Shown: positions 54,327 through 62,990, counted from the first letter of the stretch. The stretch: 64,000 bases of DNA from Lysobacter niastensis (GCF_015453285.1 NZ_JADLZT010000003.1:124001-188000), one strand, 5' to 3'. Notes: generated by a model not told the origin, from the sequence alone. Numbers and translations are program-made.

Positions 54327-54932
54327 ATGAACCTCGCTCTGTTCGACTTCGACGGCACCATCACGACCCGGGAGATGTTCCCGGATTTCATGAAGTTCGC
54401 CGTGTCGCCGGTGCGGTTGGCCATCGGCAGCGTGTTGTTCGCGCCACTGGTTGCGGGCTATCGCGCCGGGCTGGTGTCGGGTTCTCTGATCCGCGCCGCC
54501 GTCGTCGCCTTCGGCTTCCGTGGCGTTTCCGAGACGCGGCTGCGGCAGGCCGGGCTGAAGTTCTCGCGTGAAGTGCTGCCCCGCGTGATGCGCCCCGAGG
54601 CGCTCGATCGGATCCTGTGGCACCAGGCGCAGGGCGACACGGTCGTGGTGGTGTCGGGCGCGCTGGACGTCTACCTGACGCACTGGTGCGCGGCGCACGG
54701 CGTGGACCTGATCTGCTCGCAACTGGAAAGCCGCAACGGCCTGCTCACCGGCCGCTACGAAGGCCTGCAATGCGTGGCCGGCGAGAAGGCGCGGCGCGTG
54801 CGCGAACACTACGACATGAGCGCCTACGCCACGGTCTACGCCTACGGCGACACCATCGAAGACCGCGAACTGCTCGACATCGCGCAGAAAAAGTACTTCC
54901 GCTGGCGCGAGGTCGCCTGCGTTCCCGGCTGA
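54327..54932 (+). CDS. HAD-IB family phosphatase
   Basis: A 201-residue HAD-IB hydrolase (SerB/PgpC type). Motif I is LALFDFDGTIT, motif II is VVVVSGALDVYL, motif III has the Lys of VAGEKARRV, and motif IV is YAYGDTIEDREL. A hydrophobic stretch (about 28-50, RLAIGSVLFAPLVAGY) in the cap resembles PgpC, the phosphatidylglycerophosphate phosphatase, and may anchor it to the membrane. Phosphoserine phosphatase is less likely at this length. A CAAGGAAG ribosome-binding site precedes the ATG, 54 bases after the ABC exporter. Confidence 0.85.
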   Translation: MNLALFDFDGTITTREMFPDFMKFAVSPVRLAIGSVLFAPLVAGYRAGLVSGSLIRAAVVAFGFRGVSETRLRQAGLKFSREVLPRVMRPEALDRILWHQAQGDTVVVVSGALDVYLTHWCAAHGVDLICSQLESRNGLLTGRYEGLQCVAGEKARRVREHYDMSAYATVYAYGDTIEDRELLDIAQKKYFRWREVACVPG

Positions 54933-54941
54933 AGCCGCGCT

Positions 54942-56579
54942 TCAGGGCAACGCACGCTCGATCAATCCGGCCAGGTCGATGCCACCCGGCAAGGTGCCGT
55001 AGACGTTGCCGTGATCGCCTCCCAGGCGAGTGCGGCAAAACGCCTCGGCCGCCAGACTGTGGTGGCGCAGCAGCAGGCCCGCCTGCAGGCCCAGCGCCAT
55101 CGCCTCGACCCAGCGCCGTGCCTGCCACTCCTCGGCCTCGATGCCGCCGTCAAGCAGCGGCCTCAGACCGGCGAGATGCTCGTCGTATTCGGCATTCAAC
55201 CCGCGCGCCAGTTCCAGTTCTGCGAGCAGCCGCGATCCCGTCCCGGGTTCCCGCGACAGCGCACGCAGCACGTCCAGGCACTGGATGTTGCCGCTGCCTT
55301 CCCAGATCGAATTGAGCGGCGCCTGCCGGTACAGCCGCGGCAGGATCGATTCCTCGACATAGCCCGCACCGCCGAGGCATTCCTGAGCCTCGTTGACGAA
55401 CGCCGGGGCGCGCTTGCAGACCCAGTATTTGCCGACCGCGGTCGTGATGCGCGCGAAGGCGGCTTCGTGCGGATCGTGCGGGGCGCGGTCGACCGCGCGG
55501 GCGACGCGCATGGCGAGCGCGATCGACGCTTCGGCCTCGATCGCCAGGTCGGCCAGCACGTTACGCATCAGCGCGTGCTCGGACAGGTTCCGCCCGAAGG
55601 TCTGGCGGTGGCGCGCATGGTGGATGGCCTGCGCAAGCGCCATGCGCATCTCCGCCGCCGAACCAAGCATGCAGTCCAGGCGGGTCAGCATCACCATCTC
55701 GATGATGGTCGCCACGCCGCGGCCTTCCTCGCCGACGCGGTACGCCCATGCGTCGGCGAACTCGACCTCGGACGATGCATTCGCCCAATCGCCAAGCTTG
55801 TCCTTGAGCCGCATCAGGCGCAGCGCGTTGCGGCTGCCGTCGGGCCGCCAGCGCGGCAGCAGGAAGCATGTCAGTCCGCCTGGCGCCTGTGCCAGCACGA
55901 GGAAACCGTCCGACATCGGCGCCGAGAAGAACCACTTGTGCCCGACCAGCAGGTACTCGCCCTCGCCCGCGAGCGGCTTGGCGACCGTCGCGTTGGCGCG
56001 CACGTCGCTGCCGCCCTGCTTCTCGGTCATGCCCATGCCGATGGTGACGCCGCGCTTGTGCGGGATGCCGATGTCGCGCGGGTCGTAATGCGACACGGCG
56101 GCCTTCGTACCCCACTCGGCCAGCGTTGGCGCATGGCGCAGCACGGGGACGGCGGCGTGAGTCATGGTTAGCGGGCAACTCGTGCCCGGTTCGACCTGGT
56201 GGTGGAGATAGCTCAGCGCGGCGCGCGCGACGTGCGAGCCCGGCCGCGCATGCGACCACGACAGCCCGGCGACACCGTGCCCGATCGCGGCCTCCATGAT
56301 GCGGTGGTAGTTCGGGTGGAACTCGACCAGGTCGATGCGCTCGCCGAAGCGGTCGTGCGTGCGCAGGCGCGGCCGGTCGCGGTGGGCGTCGAAGCTGAGG
56401 CGGTAAAGCTCGTCGCCAGCCAGCGCACCGTAGCCCGCGAGCACATCGGTGAAATCGCCTCCCCCTTCGTGCGCGACGGCTTCACGCAGGGCGTGGTCGT
56501 CGCGCCAGAGGTTGCGCGGTGCGAACTCGGGCGGCTGGTTGCCGACAACGTGCGTGGCGAACGGCGGCAGCGGTTCCAT
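54942..56579 (-). CDS. AidB-like acyl-CoA dehydrogenase
   Basis: A 545-residue flavoprotein of the acyl-CoA dehydrogenase family, AidB branch. AidB-specific N-terminal segments are NQPPEFAPRNLWRDD and YHRIMEAAIGHGVAGLSWS. FAD-domain segments are IGMGMTEKQGGSDVRANAT, RLDCMLGSAAEMRMALAQA and QECLGGAGYVEESILPRLYRQ, with NSIWEGSGNIQCLDVLRAL near the end. E. coli AidB protects DNA from alkylation, and its dehydrogenase substrate is weak or unknown. ATG at 56579 is used; the codon two upstream is TTG. It converges with the HAD-IB gene with only a 9-base gap. Confidence 0.9.
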   Translation of the reverse strand: MEPLPPFATHVVGNQPPEFAPRNLWRDDHALREAVAHEGGGDFTDVLAGYGALAGDELYRLSFDAHRDRPRLRTHDRFGERIDLVEFHPNYHRIMEAAIGHGVAGLSWSHARPGSHVARAALSYLHHQVEPGTSCPLTMTHAAVPVLRHAPTLAEWGTKAAVSHYDPRDIGIPHKRGVTIGMGMTEKQGGSDVRANATVAKPLAGEGEYLLVGHKWFFSAPMSDGFLVLAQAPGGLTCFLLPRWRPDGSRNALRLMRLKDKLGDWANASSEVEFADAWAYRVGEEGRGVATIIEMVMLTRLDCMLGSAAEMRMALAQAIHHARHRQTFGRNLSEHALMRNVLADLAIEAEASIALAMRVARAVDRAPHDPHEAAFARITTAVGKYWVCKRAPAFVNEAQECLGGAGYVEESILPRLYRQAPLNSIWEGSGNIQCLDVLRALSREPGTGSRLLAELELARGLNAEYDEHLAGLRPLLDGGIEAEEWQARRWVEAMALGLQAGLLLRHHSLAAEAFCRTRLGGDHGNVYGTLPGGIDLAGLIERALP

Positions 56580-56691
56580 GTGCAATTCCGTCCTGGCGTT
56601 GCCGGGATTCTAGTAGTCGGCAGCTTCGGCCGATGAACGTGACGGCAGCGGAAAAGCGAGGATAGCGGTGCCGGCCTGCGCACGGGCACGC

Positions 56692-56724
56692 AAGAAAAAA
56701 GGCCTCGCCGAAGCGAGGCCTTTC
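56692..56724 (-). terminator. Terminator of the cold-shock gene
   Basis: AAAGGCCTCGC (56698-56708) pairs with GCGAGGCCTTT (56713-56723) around a CGAA loop. On the minus strand the stem is followed by a T-run, so it ends the cold-shock transcript. Confidence 0.92.
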
Positions 56725-56761
56725 AAACAAGTTACCGGTTGTAGTGCCTTGGCGGCCGGGA

Positions 56762-56968
56762 TTACGGCGCCGGCGCCACACCCGATGCCTGTGCGCCCTT
56801 CGGCCCTTGGGTGAGCTCGTAGGTCACGCGCTGGCCTTCCTGCAGGCTGCGGAAACCCTTGGCGTTGATCGCAGAGAAGTGCACGAATACATCCGCGCTG
56901 CCGTCTTCGGGCGAAATGAAACCGAAGCCCTTGGCGTCGTTGAACCATTTCACGGTGCCGTACTGCAT
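56762..56968 (-). CDS. cspA: Cold-shock domain protein
   Basis: A 68-residue single OB-fold cold-shock protein. The RNA-binding motifs RNP1 ([11 protein letters not shown]) and RNP2 (VFVHFSAI) are intact, and [14 protein letters not shown] is the family start. It binds single-stranded nucleic acids and melts RNA structure. A well-formed promoter lies about 65-95 bases upstream and a strong terminator downstream, so it is monocistronic. The 5' leader of about 60 bases is shorter than in E. coli cspA, and I cannot say whether it is cold-induced. Confidence 0.96.
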   Translation of the reverse strand: MQYGTVKWFNDAKGFGFISPEDGSADVFVHFSAINAKGFRSLQEGQRVTYELTQGPKGAQASGVAPAP

Positions 56969-57033
56969 ATCCTTGATGACCTCATGCTGGATGCGTTGTC
57001 GCGCGCGCTCGCCGGGCGGCCAGGCGCGCAACG

Positions 57034-57062
57034 AGTATGCAAACTGAATCACGCCTTGACAA
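57034..57062 (-). promoter_or_regulatory. Sigma-70 promoter of the cold-shock gene
   Basis: On the minus strand, TTGTCA (57057-57062) and CATACT (57034-57039) are separated by exactly 17 bases. It begins directly beside the mtnP stop and would start RNA near 57027, giving a leader of about 60 bases before the cspA ATG. Confidence 0.75.
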
Positions 57063-57063
57063 C

Positions 57064-57828
57064 TCACCCCCGCCCGGCCGAGTCCAACAGGGCTCGAAGC
57101 AGAGCCGGCAGGCCGGACGAGGCCGCGGCGACATGGTCGAGGACGTCCTGCAGGGTGATCACTTCGTCGGGATCCGGCCCGGCGCCGGCCGCCCAGTTGG
57201 CGACGATGCCCAGGCACGCGTAGTCCAACCCCATCTCGCGCGCGAGCCCGGCCTCGGGCATGCCGGTCATGCCGACCAGGTCGCATCCGTCCCGGCGCAG
57301 GCGGGCGATCTCGGCGCGGGTCTCCAGGCGCGGCCCCTGGGTGGCGCCATAGCAGCCGCCATCGACCAGCGCGACGCCGCTTCGCTGCGCGGCCGCCAGC
57401 ACTTCGCCACGAAGGGCGCAGGTATAGGGCTCGCCGAAGTCGATATGCAGGACCTCGGTGCCTTCTTCTTCGCAGACGGTGGAGATGCGGCCCCAGGTGT
57501 AGTCAATCAATTGGTCCGGGCACGCCAGCACGCGCGGGCCGAACCGCTCGGTGATTCCGCCGACGGTGTTGAGCGCGAGCACGCGCGTGGCGCCCAGCGC
57601 CTTCAGCGCGGCGAGGTTGGCGCGGTAGTTGATCTTGTGCGGCGGCAGCGAATGCCCCTCGCCATGGCGGGCGAGGAAGGCGACCCGGTGCCCGTCGAGC
57701 GTGCCGACGCGGATCGGCCCTGACGGTGCGCCGTATTGCGTCGCCGGCTGGTGGGTTTCGACGTCCTGCAGGTCGGCCAGCTTGTACAGGCCGGTGCCGC
57801 CGATGACGGCCAGTTCGATGGTGCTCAC
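57064..57828 (-). CDS. mtnP: S-methyl-5'-thioinosine phosphorylase (6-oxopurine-type MTAP family)
   Basis: A 254-residue trimeric-type purine nucleoside phosphorylase. Family segments are [40 protein letters not shown] and [18 protein letters not shown]. At the purine site it has VANWAAG, where methylthioadenosine phosphorylases have ATDYDCW; Asn in place of Asp favours a 6-oxopurine, so methylthioinosine is the expected substrate, as in Pseudomonas PA3004. Products are hypoxanthine and methylthioribose-1-phosphate. GTG at 57828 is used; GTG at 57843 overlaps the upstream stop (GTGA) and is equally possible. Confidence 0.88.
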   Translation of the reverse strand: MSTIELAVIGGTGLYKLADLQDVETHQPATQYGAPSGPIRVGTLDGHRVAFLARHGEGHSLPPHKINYRANLAALKALGATRVLALNTVGGITERFGPRVLACPDQLIDYTWGRISTVCEEEGTEVLHIDFGEPYTCALRGEVLAAAQRSGVALVDGGCYGATQGPRLETRAEIARLRRDGCDLVGMTGMPEAGLAREMGLDYACLGIVANWAAGAGPDPDEVITLQDVLDHVAAASSGLPALLRALLDSAGRG

Positions 57829-57839
57829 GGTGATGTTGC

Positions 57840-58298
57840 TCACGGCAATGTAGTGGTTTCGGCGGCGGATGCCGCCACGAAGCGACGGTGGGCCGGGGCC
57901 GTCAGTGCCCTGCCGGCGGCGACCGCGGCAAACCAGAGCGCGGCGCCGGCCAGGGTTGCCCAGATGTCCTGCAGGTCGAACGTCCGATTGGGCCGGTACA
58001 CCTGCACGAACTCCCATGCGAGCAGGCATCCGCTGGTGACCGCCACCGCCAGGACGTGCCTGACGGTATCGCGCCACAACTGCGACCAGCCATGGGGCAA
58101 ATCCGCATCGAAGCCGCGCTTCAGGCGCAAGGAGACCCACAGTCCCGGCAGCGTTGCAGCAGCGACCAGGTTCGGCGCGTACCCCAGGAACGGTTCGGTG
58201 GCGCCGTGCTCACGCAGGTCCTTGATCCAGATGATCGCCAGCTGGCCCATCACCATGGCGACAGTCATCCAGCCGGCGATGCTCCTGCGCGTCGCCAC
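57840..58298 (-). CDS. VanZ-like membrane protein
   Basis: A 152-residue protein with about four hydrophobic helices. The segment WEFVQVYRPNRTFDLQDIWATLAGAALWF matches the VanZ-family pattern (E-x-x-Q...R..D..D). VanZ-like proteins are of unknown mechanism; the name derives from a minor teicoplanin-resistance gene, and no resistance is implied. The likely start is GTG at 58298, four bases after the hpt stop. It sits between hpt and the phosphorylase gene, in the same transcription unit. Confidence 0.75.
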   Translation of the reverse strand: MATRRSIAGWMTVAMVMGQLAIIWIKDLREHGATEPFLGYAPNLVAAATLPGLWVSLRLKRGFDADLPHGWSQLWRDTVRHVLAVAVTSGCLLAWEFVQVYRPNRTFDLQDIWATLAGAALWFAAVAAGRALTAPAHRRFVAASAAETTTLP

Positions 58299-58302
58299 GC
58301 GG

Positions 58303-58872
58303 TCAGTCCTTCAGCGCGTAGATCGCGGGCAGGTTGCGGCCCTGTTCGTGGTAATCCATGCCGTAGCCGAACACATAGCGGTCCGGTACTTCGACGCCGA
58401 CGTAGTCCGCCACCAGGCCCGGCACGCAGCGGTCGTGCAGCTTCACTGCCAGCGCGGCGATGCCCACGTCGCGCGCACCCTGCTCCAGGCACCACCCGCG
58501 GATGCCGGCCAGCGTGTGGCCCTCATCGAGGATGTCGTCGGCCAGCAGCACGCGGCGGCCCTGCAGCGGCGTTGCCGGACGGTGCTTCCACACCAGCTCG
58601 CCGCCGGACGTGGCACCGCGGTAACGCGTGGCGTGCAGGTAGTCGAACTCCAGGTCGACGCCGAGCGCACCGACCTCCATCGCGAGCCGGCCCGCGAACG
58701 GCAGGCCGCCGTGCATCACGGTCAGGAACAGCGGCACTTCGTCCCGGTAGTCGTGGCGGATCAACTGCGCCATCCGCGCGATCGCCTGCTCCAGCGTGTC
58801 GCGGTCGAAGATCAGGTCGGAATTGGCCAATGCCTCGGCCAGGTTGTGTGCATTCGAGGTGGGCGCGGTCAT
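58303..58872 (-). CDS. hpt: Hypoxanthine-guanine phosphoribosyltransferase
   Basis: A 189-residue type I phosphoribosyltransferase. The PRPP loop is VLLADDILDEGHTL, the pyrophosphate loop lies in TVMHGGLPFAG, and the base-binding part includes VADYVGVEVPDRYVFGYGMDY. It converts hypoxanthine or guanine plus PRPP to IMP or GMP. Its neighbour mtnP releases hypoxanthine, so the two form a salvage pair. Its ATG shares one base with the nagZ stop (TGATG), a tight coupling. Confidence 0.95.
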   Translation of the reverse strand: MTAPTSNAHNLAEALANSDLIFDRDTLEQAIARMAQLIRHDYRDEVPLFLTVMHGGLPFAGRLAMEVGALGVDLEFDYLHATRYRGATSGGELVWKHRPATPLQGRRVLLADDILDEGHTLAGIRGWCLEQGARDVGIAALAVKLHDRCVPGLVADYVGVEVPDRYVFGYGMDYHEQGRNLPAIYALKD

Positions 58873-59867
58873 CAGGCCAGGCCCTCCAGGCGGCCACGGG
58901 TGGCTCCGTAACGGGCATCGGCCAGCAGACCGTCCCAGCCCATCGCACCGCGGCCGAGAAGGCCAGCCAGCGCCATCGTGTTGAGCCGACGGCCTTCGAC
59001 GGCCTTCAGCGATTCCTCGACCAGTTCCGGATGGCAGACCAGCACGACGTCGCAGCCGGCATCCAGGTGCGCGTCGATGCGCTGCTTGACGCCGCCCGCG
59101 GAGAACGCGGCCTTCATGCCGATGTCGTCGCTGAAGACGACGCCACGGAAGCCCATCTCGGTGCGCAGGACGTCCTCGATCCAGAAGCGCGAATAGCCCG
59201 CAGGCTCCGGTGCGACCGCCGGATACTTCACGTGCGCCATCATCACCGCGTCGGCCTTGGCCTCGATGCCGGCGACGAACGGAACCAGGTCGGTGGCTCG
59301 CATTTCATCCAGCGGACGCGGGTCGACGGCGTCGTCGAAGTGCGTATCGGCCAGCACCGAACCGTGTCCCGGGAAGTGCTTGAGCGTGGCCGCCATGCCG
59401 GCAGCGTGCATGCCGCGCACGTAGGCGCGGGTGAACTCGGCGACGATGGCCGGGTCGGCGGAGAAGGCGCGGTTGCCGATGGCGAGGTTGCCACGGCCCA
59501 GGTCGACCACCGGCGCGAAGCTCAGGTCGACGCCACTGGCGCGCACTTCATTGGCCATCAGCCAGGCGTGCTCTTCGGCCAGCTTCAGGGCGGCGTCGCG
59601 GTCGCTGGCATAGAGCCGGCCGAAGCCTTCGAGCGGCGGCAGCGCGCTGTAGCCTTCTCGGAAGCGCTGCACGCGGCCGCCTTCCTGGTCCACGCAGATC
59701 AGCTGGGGACGCGGCGCGGCCTCGCGGATCGCGGCCGACAGTTCGGCGACCTGAGCCTTCGACGCGAAGTTGCGGGTGAACAGGATCACGCCGGCGCAGG
59801 CATCGTGCTGCAGCCAGTCGCGCTCCTGCGCGGTGAGTTCGGTACCGGCGACGCCGATCACGAGCAT
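58872..59867 (-). CDS. nagZ: Beta-N-acetylhexosaminidase NagZ
   Basis: A 331-residue family-3 glycoside hydrolase of the cytoplasm that removes GlcNAc from GlcNAc-anhydroMurNAc peptides in peptidoglycan recycling. Key segments are LICVDQEGGRVQRF, the sugar-binding and acid/base loop LKHFPGHGSV, MMAHVKYPAV and the nucleophile Asp in VVFSDDIGM. The length matches Gram-negative single-domain NagZ. ATG at 59867 follows a GGAG site. NagZ products feed AmpR-controlled beta-lactamase induction in some relatives; no ampR or ampC is in view. Gene order nagZ-hpt-VanZ-phosphorylase is compact and probably one operon. Confidence 0.95.
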   Translation of the reverse strand: MLVIGVAGTELTAQERDWLQHDACAGVILFTRNFASKAQVAELSAAIREAAPRPQLICVDQEGGRVQRFREGYSALPPLEGFGRLYASDRDAALKLAEEHAWLMANEVRASGVDLSFAPVVDLGRGNLAIGNRAFSADPAIVAEFTRAYVRGMHAAGMAATLKHFPGHGSVLADTHFDDAVDPRPLDEMRATDLVPFVAGIEAKADAVMMAHVKYPAVAPEPAGYSRFWIEDVLRTEMGFRGVVFSDDIGMKAAFSAGGVKQRIDAHLDAGCDVVLVCHPELVEESLKAVEGRRLNTMALAGLLGRGAMGWDGLLADARYGATRGRLEGLA

Positions 59868-59978
59868 GCGGAAACTCCAGGCGGGGGTGGCGGCGCCGAG
59901 GGCGCGGCCCCGCATTGTCGCGCAGTTGGCGACGCCGGCATAACCCGCGCGGGGCGGCTGTTCAGATCGTTGCCGCGC

Positions 59979-60686
59979 TCAGACCGCGCAACCATCCGGC
60001 CCGCAGGCGCCCGCCGCCTCCGGCGAGGCCGATGGCGTCGGGGCCACGCCGAGCCGGGCGAAGGCGTCACGGAACACCTCGGGCGTCTGCGCGCCCTGCA
60101 CGGCCAGGCGGCCGTCGAGCACGAAGGTCGGCACCGCGCGGATGCCCATCGCCTGCGCCTGCCCGAGCTGGGCGCGCACCTCGCTGATGCCTTCATCGGA
60201 GTCGAGCATCCGGCGCACGCGCGCCTCGGACAGCCCACCCGCGGCGCCAGCATCGACCAGCGTCTGCGCATCGGCGAGATTGCGGCCCTGCTCGAAGTGC
60301 GCGCGGAACAACGCCTCGCCGACTGCCAGGGCATCGCCTTCCTGCGCGGCCAGCCACATCAACCGGTGCGCCTTGAACGTATTGACGCGGACCTGGCCGC
60401 GATCGAAGTCGAACGGCAGGCCTTCCGCGCGACCGGTGGCCTGGGTCTGCGCGAGGATCTGCTCGGTGCGCTCGCGGCCACCGAACTTGCGCTCGTAGGC
60501 CTCGCGCAGCGGCACCGGCATCTCGTCGGAATCGGCATCGAGCTGGAACGCGTGCCAGTGGATGTCGACGTTCTTCCCGGCTTCGCCGAGCGAATCCAGT
60601 GCCCGCTGCAGGCGGTGCTTGCCGATCCAGCACCAGGGGCAGACCACGTCGGACCAGATGTCGATGCGCAGGGGTTTCGCGTTCAT
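59979..60686 (-). CDS. DsbA-like oxidoreductase, FrnE family
   Basis: A 235-residue cytoplasmic thioredoxin-fold protein of the FrnE branch. The redox motif is CPWC within DVVCPWCWIGKHRL, an all-helical insert follows (about 60-165), and the cis-Pro segment is RAVPTFVLDGRLAVQGAQ. A late Cys pair in GACGPDGCAV may form a second disulfide, as known for FrnE. There is no signal peptide. ATG at 60686 starts MNAKPLRIDIWSD. Repeat copy B ends only four bases before this start codon, so the leader and promoter of the gene are inside the element. Confidence 0.9.
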   Translation of the reverse strand: MNAKPLRIDIWSDVVCPWCWIGKHRLQRALDSLGEAGKNVDIHWHAFQLDADSDEMPVPLREAYERKFGGRERTEQILAQTQATGRAEGLPFDFDRGQVRVNTFKAHRLMWLAAQEGDALAVGEALFRAHFEQGRNLADAQTLVDAGAAGGLSEARVRRMLDSDEGISEVRAQLGQAQAMGIRAVPTFVLDGRLAVQGAQTPEVFRDAFARLGVAPTPSASPEAAGACGPDGCAV

Positions 60687-60690
60687 GCCT

Positions 60691-60876
60691 GAAGTCTGTC
60701 TGCGTTCCCCGCGTGGCCCGCGCCGGGTTGGTGGGCACGCAGAGCAAGGAAGAGTGAGGGAGTGTATGTCGATACGCGACCGAGCGATGACGCGGCACTG
60801 CGTGTCCACCGGCCCGGCCTCAGGTTGCTTCGCGCTTGAAGCAACGCGGGCCGCGTGGGGATCGCAGCCAGACTTC
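60691..60876. mobile_element. MITE-like non-coding repeat, copy B
   Basis: A 186-base element with terminal inverted repeats of 32 bases (60691-60722 and 60845-60876) matching at 28 positions and starting GAAGTCTG. Its core at 60747-60793 is the inverted counterpart of the copy A core (43 of 47 identical). The ends differ from copy A, so ends and core evolve separately or belong to related subfamilies. It fills almost the whole 198-base gap between the CYTH and FrnE-like genes. Confidence 0.8.
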
Positions 60877-60884
60877 TTGGGGCG

Positions 60885-61409
60885 TCAGTGCGCGGACGCA
60901 ACCGAACCCGCACGCTCGGCCTCGGTCCACTGCGAGTACGGGCGCGTGGCCAAGGCGAGGTTGTAGTAACGAGTCGAGTCGGTCACCTCGGCGCCGATCC
61001 ACTCCGGCTTCGCGAAAGCGGCATCGGCGGAGGCCAGCTCTATCTCGGCGACGACCAGCCCGGCGTTCTCGCCGAGGAACTCGTCGACCTCCCACAAATG
61101 ACCCTCGTACTCGACGTAGTGACGGCGCTTGTCGACCAGCCCGCCGACGCTCAGCGCGAGCAGGCCGCGCGCGTCCTCGACCGGGATCGGGTAATCGAAC
61201 TCCTGTCGCGTATGCCCCAGTTCGCGCGACTTGAGGTTGAGGAACGCCTCGTCGCCGGCGATGCGCACGCGCACCGAGGCCTTCATCGCGCCGGTGTCCA
61301 TCGCCGCCAGGTCGTTGAGGTAACCCTGCGCCATCGGCACGACCTCGCGCGCAGCGGCACGCCAGCCGTCGCCGGTGACTAGGAACTTGCGTTCGATTTC
61401 GATGCCCAT
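60885..61409 (-). CDS. CYTH domain protein (triphosphatase-like)
   Basis: A 174-residue single-domain CYTH protein, beginning MGIEIERKFLV, the EXEXK signature at the tunnel entrance. Basic and acidic tunnel residues are visible in VRVRIAGDEAFLNLKS, YVEYEGHLWEVDEFLG and VVAEIELAS. Bacterial members of this size hydrolyse inorganic triphosphate or similar compounds; others are class IV adenylate cyclases. The length and simple architecture favour triphosphatase, but this cannot be decided here. ATG at 61409 is fixed by the family start. Confidence 0.92.
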   Translation of the reverse strand: MGIEIERKFLVTGDGWRAAAREVVPMAQGYLNDLAAMDTGAMKASVRVRIAGDEAFLNLKSRELGHTRQEFDYPIPVEDARGLLALSVGGLVDKRRHYVEYEGHLWEVDEFLGENAGLVVAEIELASADAAFAKPEWIGAEVTDSTRYYNLALATRPYSQWTEAERAGSVASAH

Positions 61410-61456
61410 GGCGGACCCTATGTCTTCTTGATCGGTTGGAAGCCTTCCACACACCG

Positions 61457-61500
61457 TTCGCCCTGAGCGTAGCGAAGCGGAGTCGAAGGGTGAGCGGACG
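61457..61500. repeat. REP-like palindromic repeat, copy 2
   Basis: The sequence runs GTTCGCCCTGAGCGTAGCG, then AAGCGGAGTCGAAGGGTGAG. It shares the CCTGAGCG...GCGGAG.CGAAGG.TGAGCG plan with the 45.2 kb copy. It lies between rlmD and the CYTH gene and has no T-run, so it is not read as a terminator. Confidence 0.7.
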
Positions 61501-61586
61501 GTCGATCCGTCCGTCGACTCCGGCGCTGTCGCGCCTACGCTCAGAGCCTGCCCCGGACTAGATCCCGGGTTGAATATTCGAAGCCC

Positions 61587-62918
61587 TTACTGCTCGAACA
61601 TCGCGATCGATTCCACGTGCGCGGTGTGCGGGAACATGTCCATCACGCCCGCGGCACGCAGCTTCCACCCGCGCTCGTTAACGAGGAATCCAGCATCGCG
61701 CGCCAGCGAGGCCGGATGGCAGCTCACGTAGACGATGCGCTTGAACTGTTTCAGCGGAAGCTGTGCGAGCACCACGTCGGCGCCGGAGCGCGGCGGGTCG
61801 AGCAGCAGCTTGTCGAAGGGATGACCCTTCATCCAGTACTCGCCGCTGAGGTCCTTGGCGAGGTCGGCCGCATGGAAGTCGGCGTTGGCGATGCCGTTGT
61901 GGGCGGCATTGTCGCGCGCGCGCCGCACCAGTCCGGCCTCGCCCTCCACACCGACGACCTCGCGCACGCGGCGCGCCAGAGGCAGGGTGAAGTTGCCGAG
62001 GCCGGCGAACAGGTCGAGCACGCGTTCCTCCGGCTGCGGATCCAGCAGCGTCAGCGCATGCTCGATCATCTTGCCGTTGAGGCCGGCATTGACCTGGATG
62101 AAGTCGAGCGGACGGAACAGGAACTCCAGGTTCCACTGCGGCAGCGTGAAGGCCAGCTTCGGGTCTTCCGGCCACAGCGCGTGCACGCTGTCGACGCCGC
62201 CGGGCTGCAGGAAGATCGCGAAGCCATGCTGCTTGCCGAAGGCGACGATGGCGTCCTTGTCCGCGTCCGTCAGCGGGACGAGGTGGCGGAACGTCAGCGC
62301 GATGCCCGAATAATCCTGCTGGGCATCGCCGGCGATGAACTCGATCTGCGGAATCTCGCGACGCGCCTGCAGGCTGTCGACCAGCGTCGCCAGCGCCGCG
62401 ATCTTCTCGCCGATCTGCGGGATCACCGTGTGGCATTCGCCGAGCTCGGCGACGAAGCGCGGGTCCGTCTCGCGGAAGCCGACCAGCGTCTTGTCCTTCT
62501 TCTCCACGCGCCGCACCGAGAAGCGGCCCTTGCGGCGATAGCCCCACGACGCGTCGGTCAGCGGCGCCAGGATGCGCTCCGGCGTGACGTGGCCGATGCG
62601 CTCGAAGTTCTCCATCAGCACGCGCTGCTTGGCGAGGATCTGCTTGTCCTCGGCGTAGTGCTGCAGGGCGCAGCCGCTGCAGGTGCCGAAGTGCGGGCAG
62701 CGCGGAGTGACGCGTTCGGGAGCCGCCAGCAGCACCTCGACGGTCTTCGCTTCGTCGAAGCTGCGATGGCGGCCGGTCTGCGAGGCCATCACGCGCTCGC
62801 CCGGCAGCGCGCCGGCTACGAACACCGCCTTGCCATCGGGCCGGCGCGCGACGCCGCGGCCATCGTGGGTCAGGTCGGTGATCTCTACTTCAAAGGGGGT
62901 CTGGTCGATGCGGGCCAC
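61587..62918 (-). CDS. rlmD: 23S rRNA (uracil-1939-C5)-methyltransferase RlmD
   Basis: A 443-residue TrmA-family RNA methyltransferase. An N-terminal TRAM domain (about 8-65, ITDLTHDGRGVAR) precedes the 4Fe-4S cysteines in RCPHFGTCSGCALQHY. The SAM site is LDLFAGLGNFTLPLA, and the catalytic region reads LLDPPRSGAD and YVSCHPASLARD with the nucleophilic Cys. It makes m5U1939 in 23S rRNA. The fourth cluster Cys lies later in the chain as expected. The start is GTG at 62918 (VARIDQTPFEV). Confidence 0.95.
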   Translation of the reverse strand: MARIDQTPFEVEITDLTHDGRGVARRPDGKAVFVAGALPGERVMASQTGRHRSFDEAKTVEVLLAAPERVTPRCPHFGTCSGCALQHYAEDKQILAKQRVLMENFERIGHVTPERILAPLTDASWGYRRKGRFSVRRVEKKDKTLVGFRETDPRFVAELGECHTVIPQIGEKIAALATLVDSLQARREIPQIEFIAGDAQQDYSGIALTFRHLVPLTDADKDAIVAFGKQHGFAIFLQPGGVDSVHALWPEDPKLAFTLPQWNLEFLFRPLDFIQVNAGLNGKMIEHALTLLDPQPEERVLDLFAGLGNFTLPLARRVREVVGVEGEAGLVRRARDNAAHNGIANADFHAADLAKDLSGEYWMKGHPFDKLLLDPPRSGADVVLAQLPLKQFKRIVYVSCHPASLARDAGFLVNERGWKLRAAGVMDMFPHTAHVESIAMFEQ

Positions 62919-62990
62919 AGCTAACTGCGTGAAGCGGGGGGTCGGCTATTGTCGCAGAAGCGGCTCCCTCCCCGCCCAAAAACCCCGCCC

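Noticed and set aside
57888-60692. Very long plus-strand frame across hpt, nagZ and the FrnE-like gene
   Set aside because: It is antisense to three well-identified genes and has no recognisable domain; GC-rich DNA often keeps such frames open.
61457-61500. Stem-loop as terminator of the CYTH gene
   Set aside because: It is on the upstream side of the minus-strand CYTH gene, has no T-run and matches a dispersed repeat.
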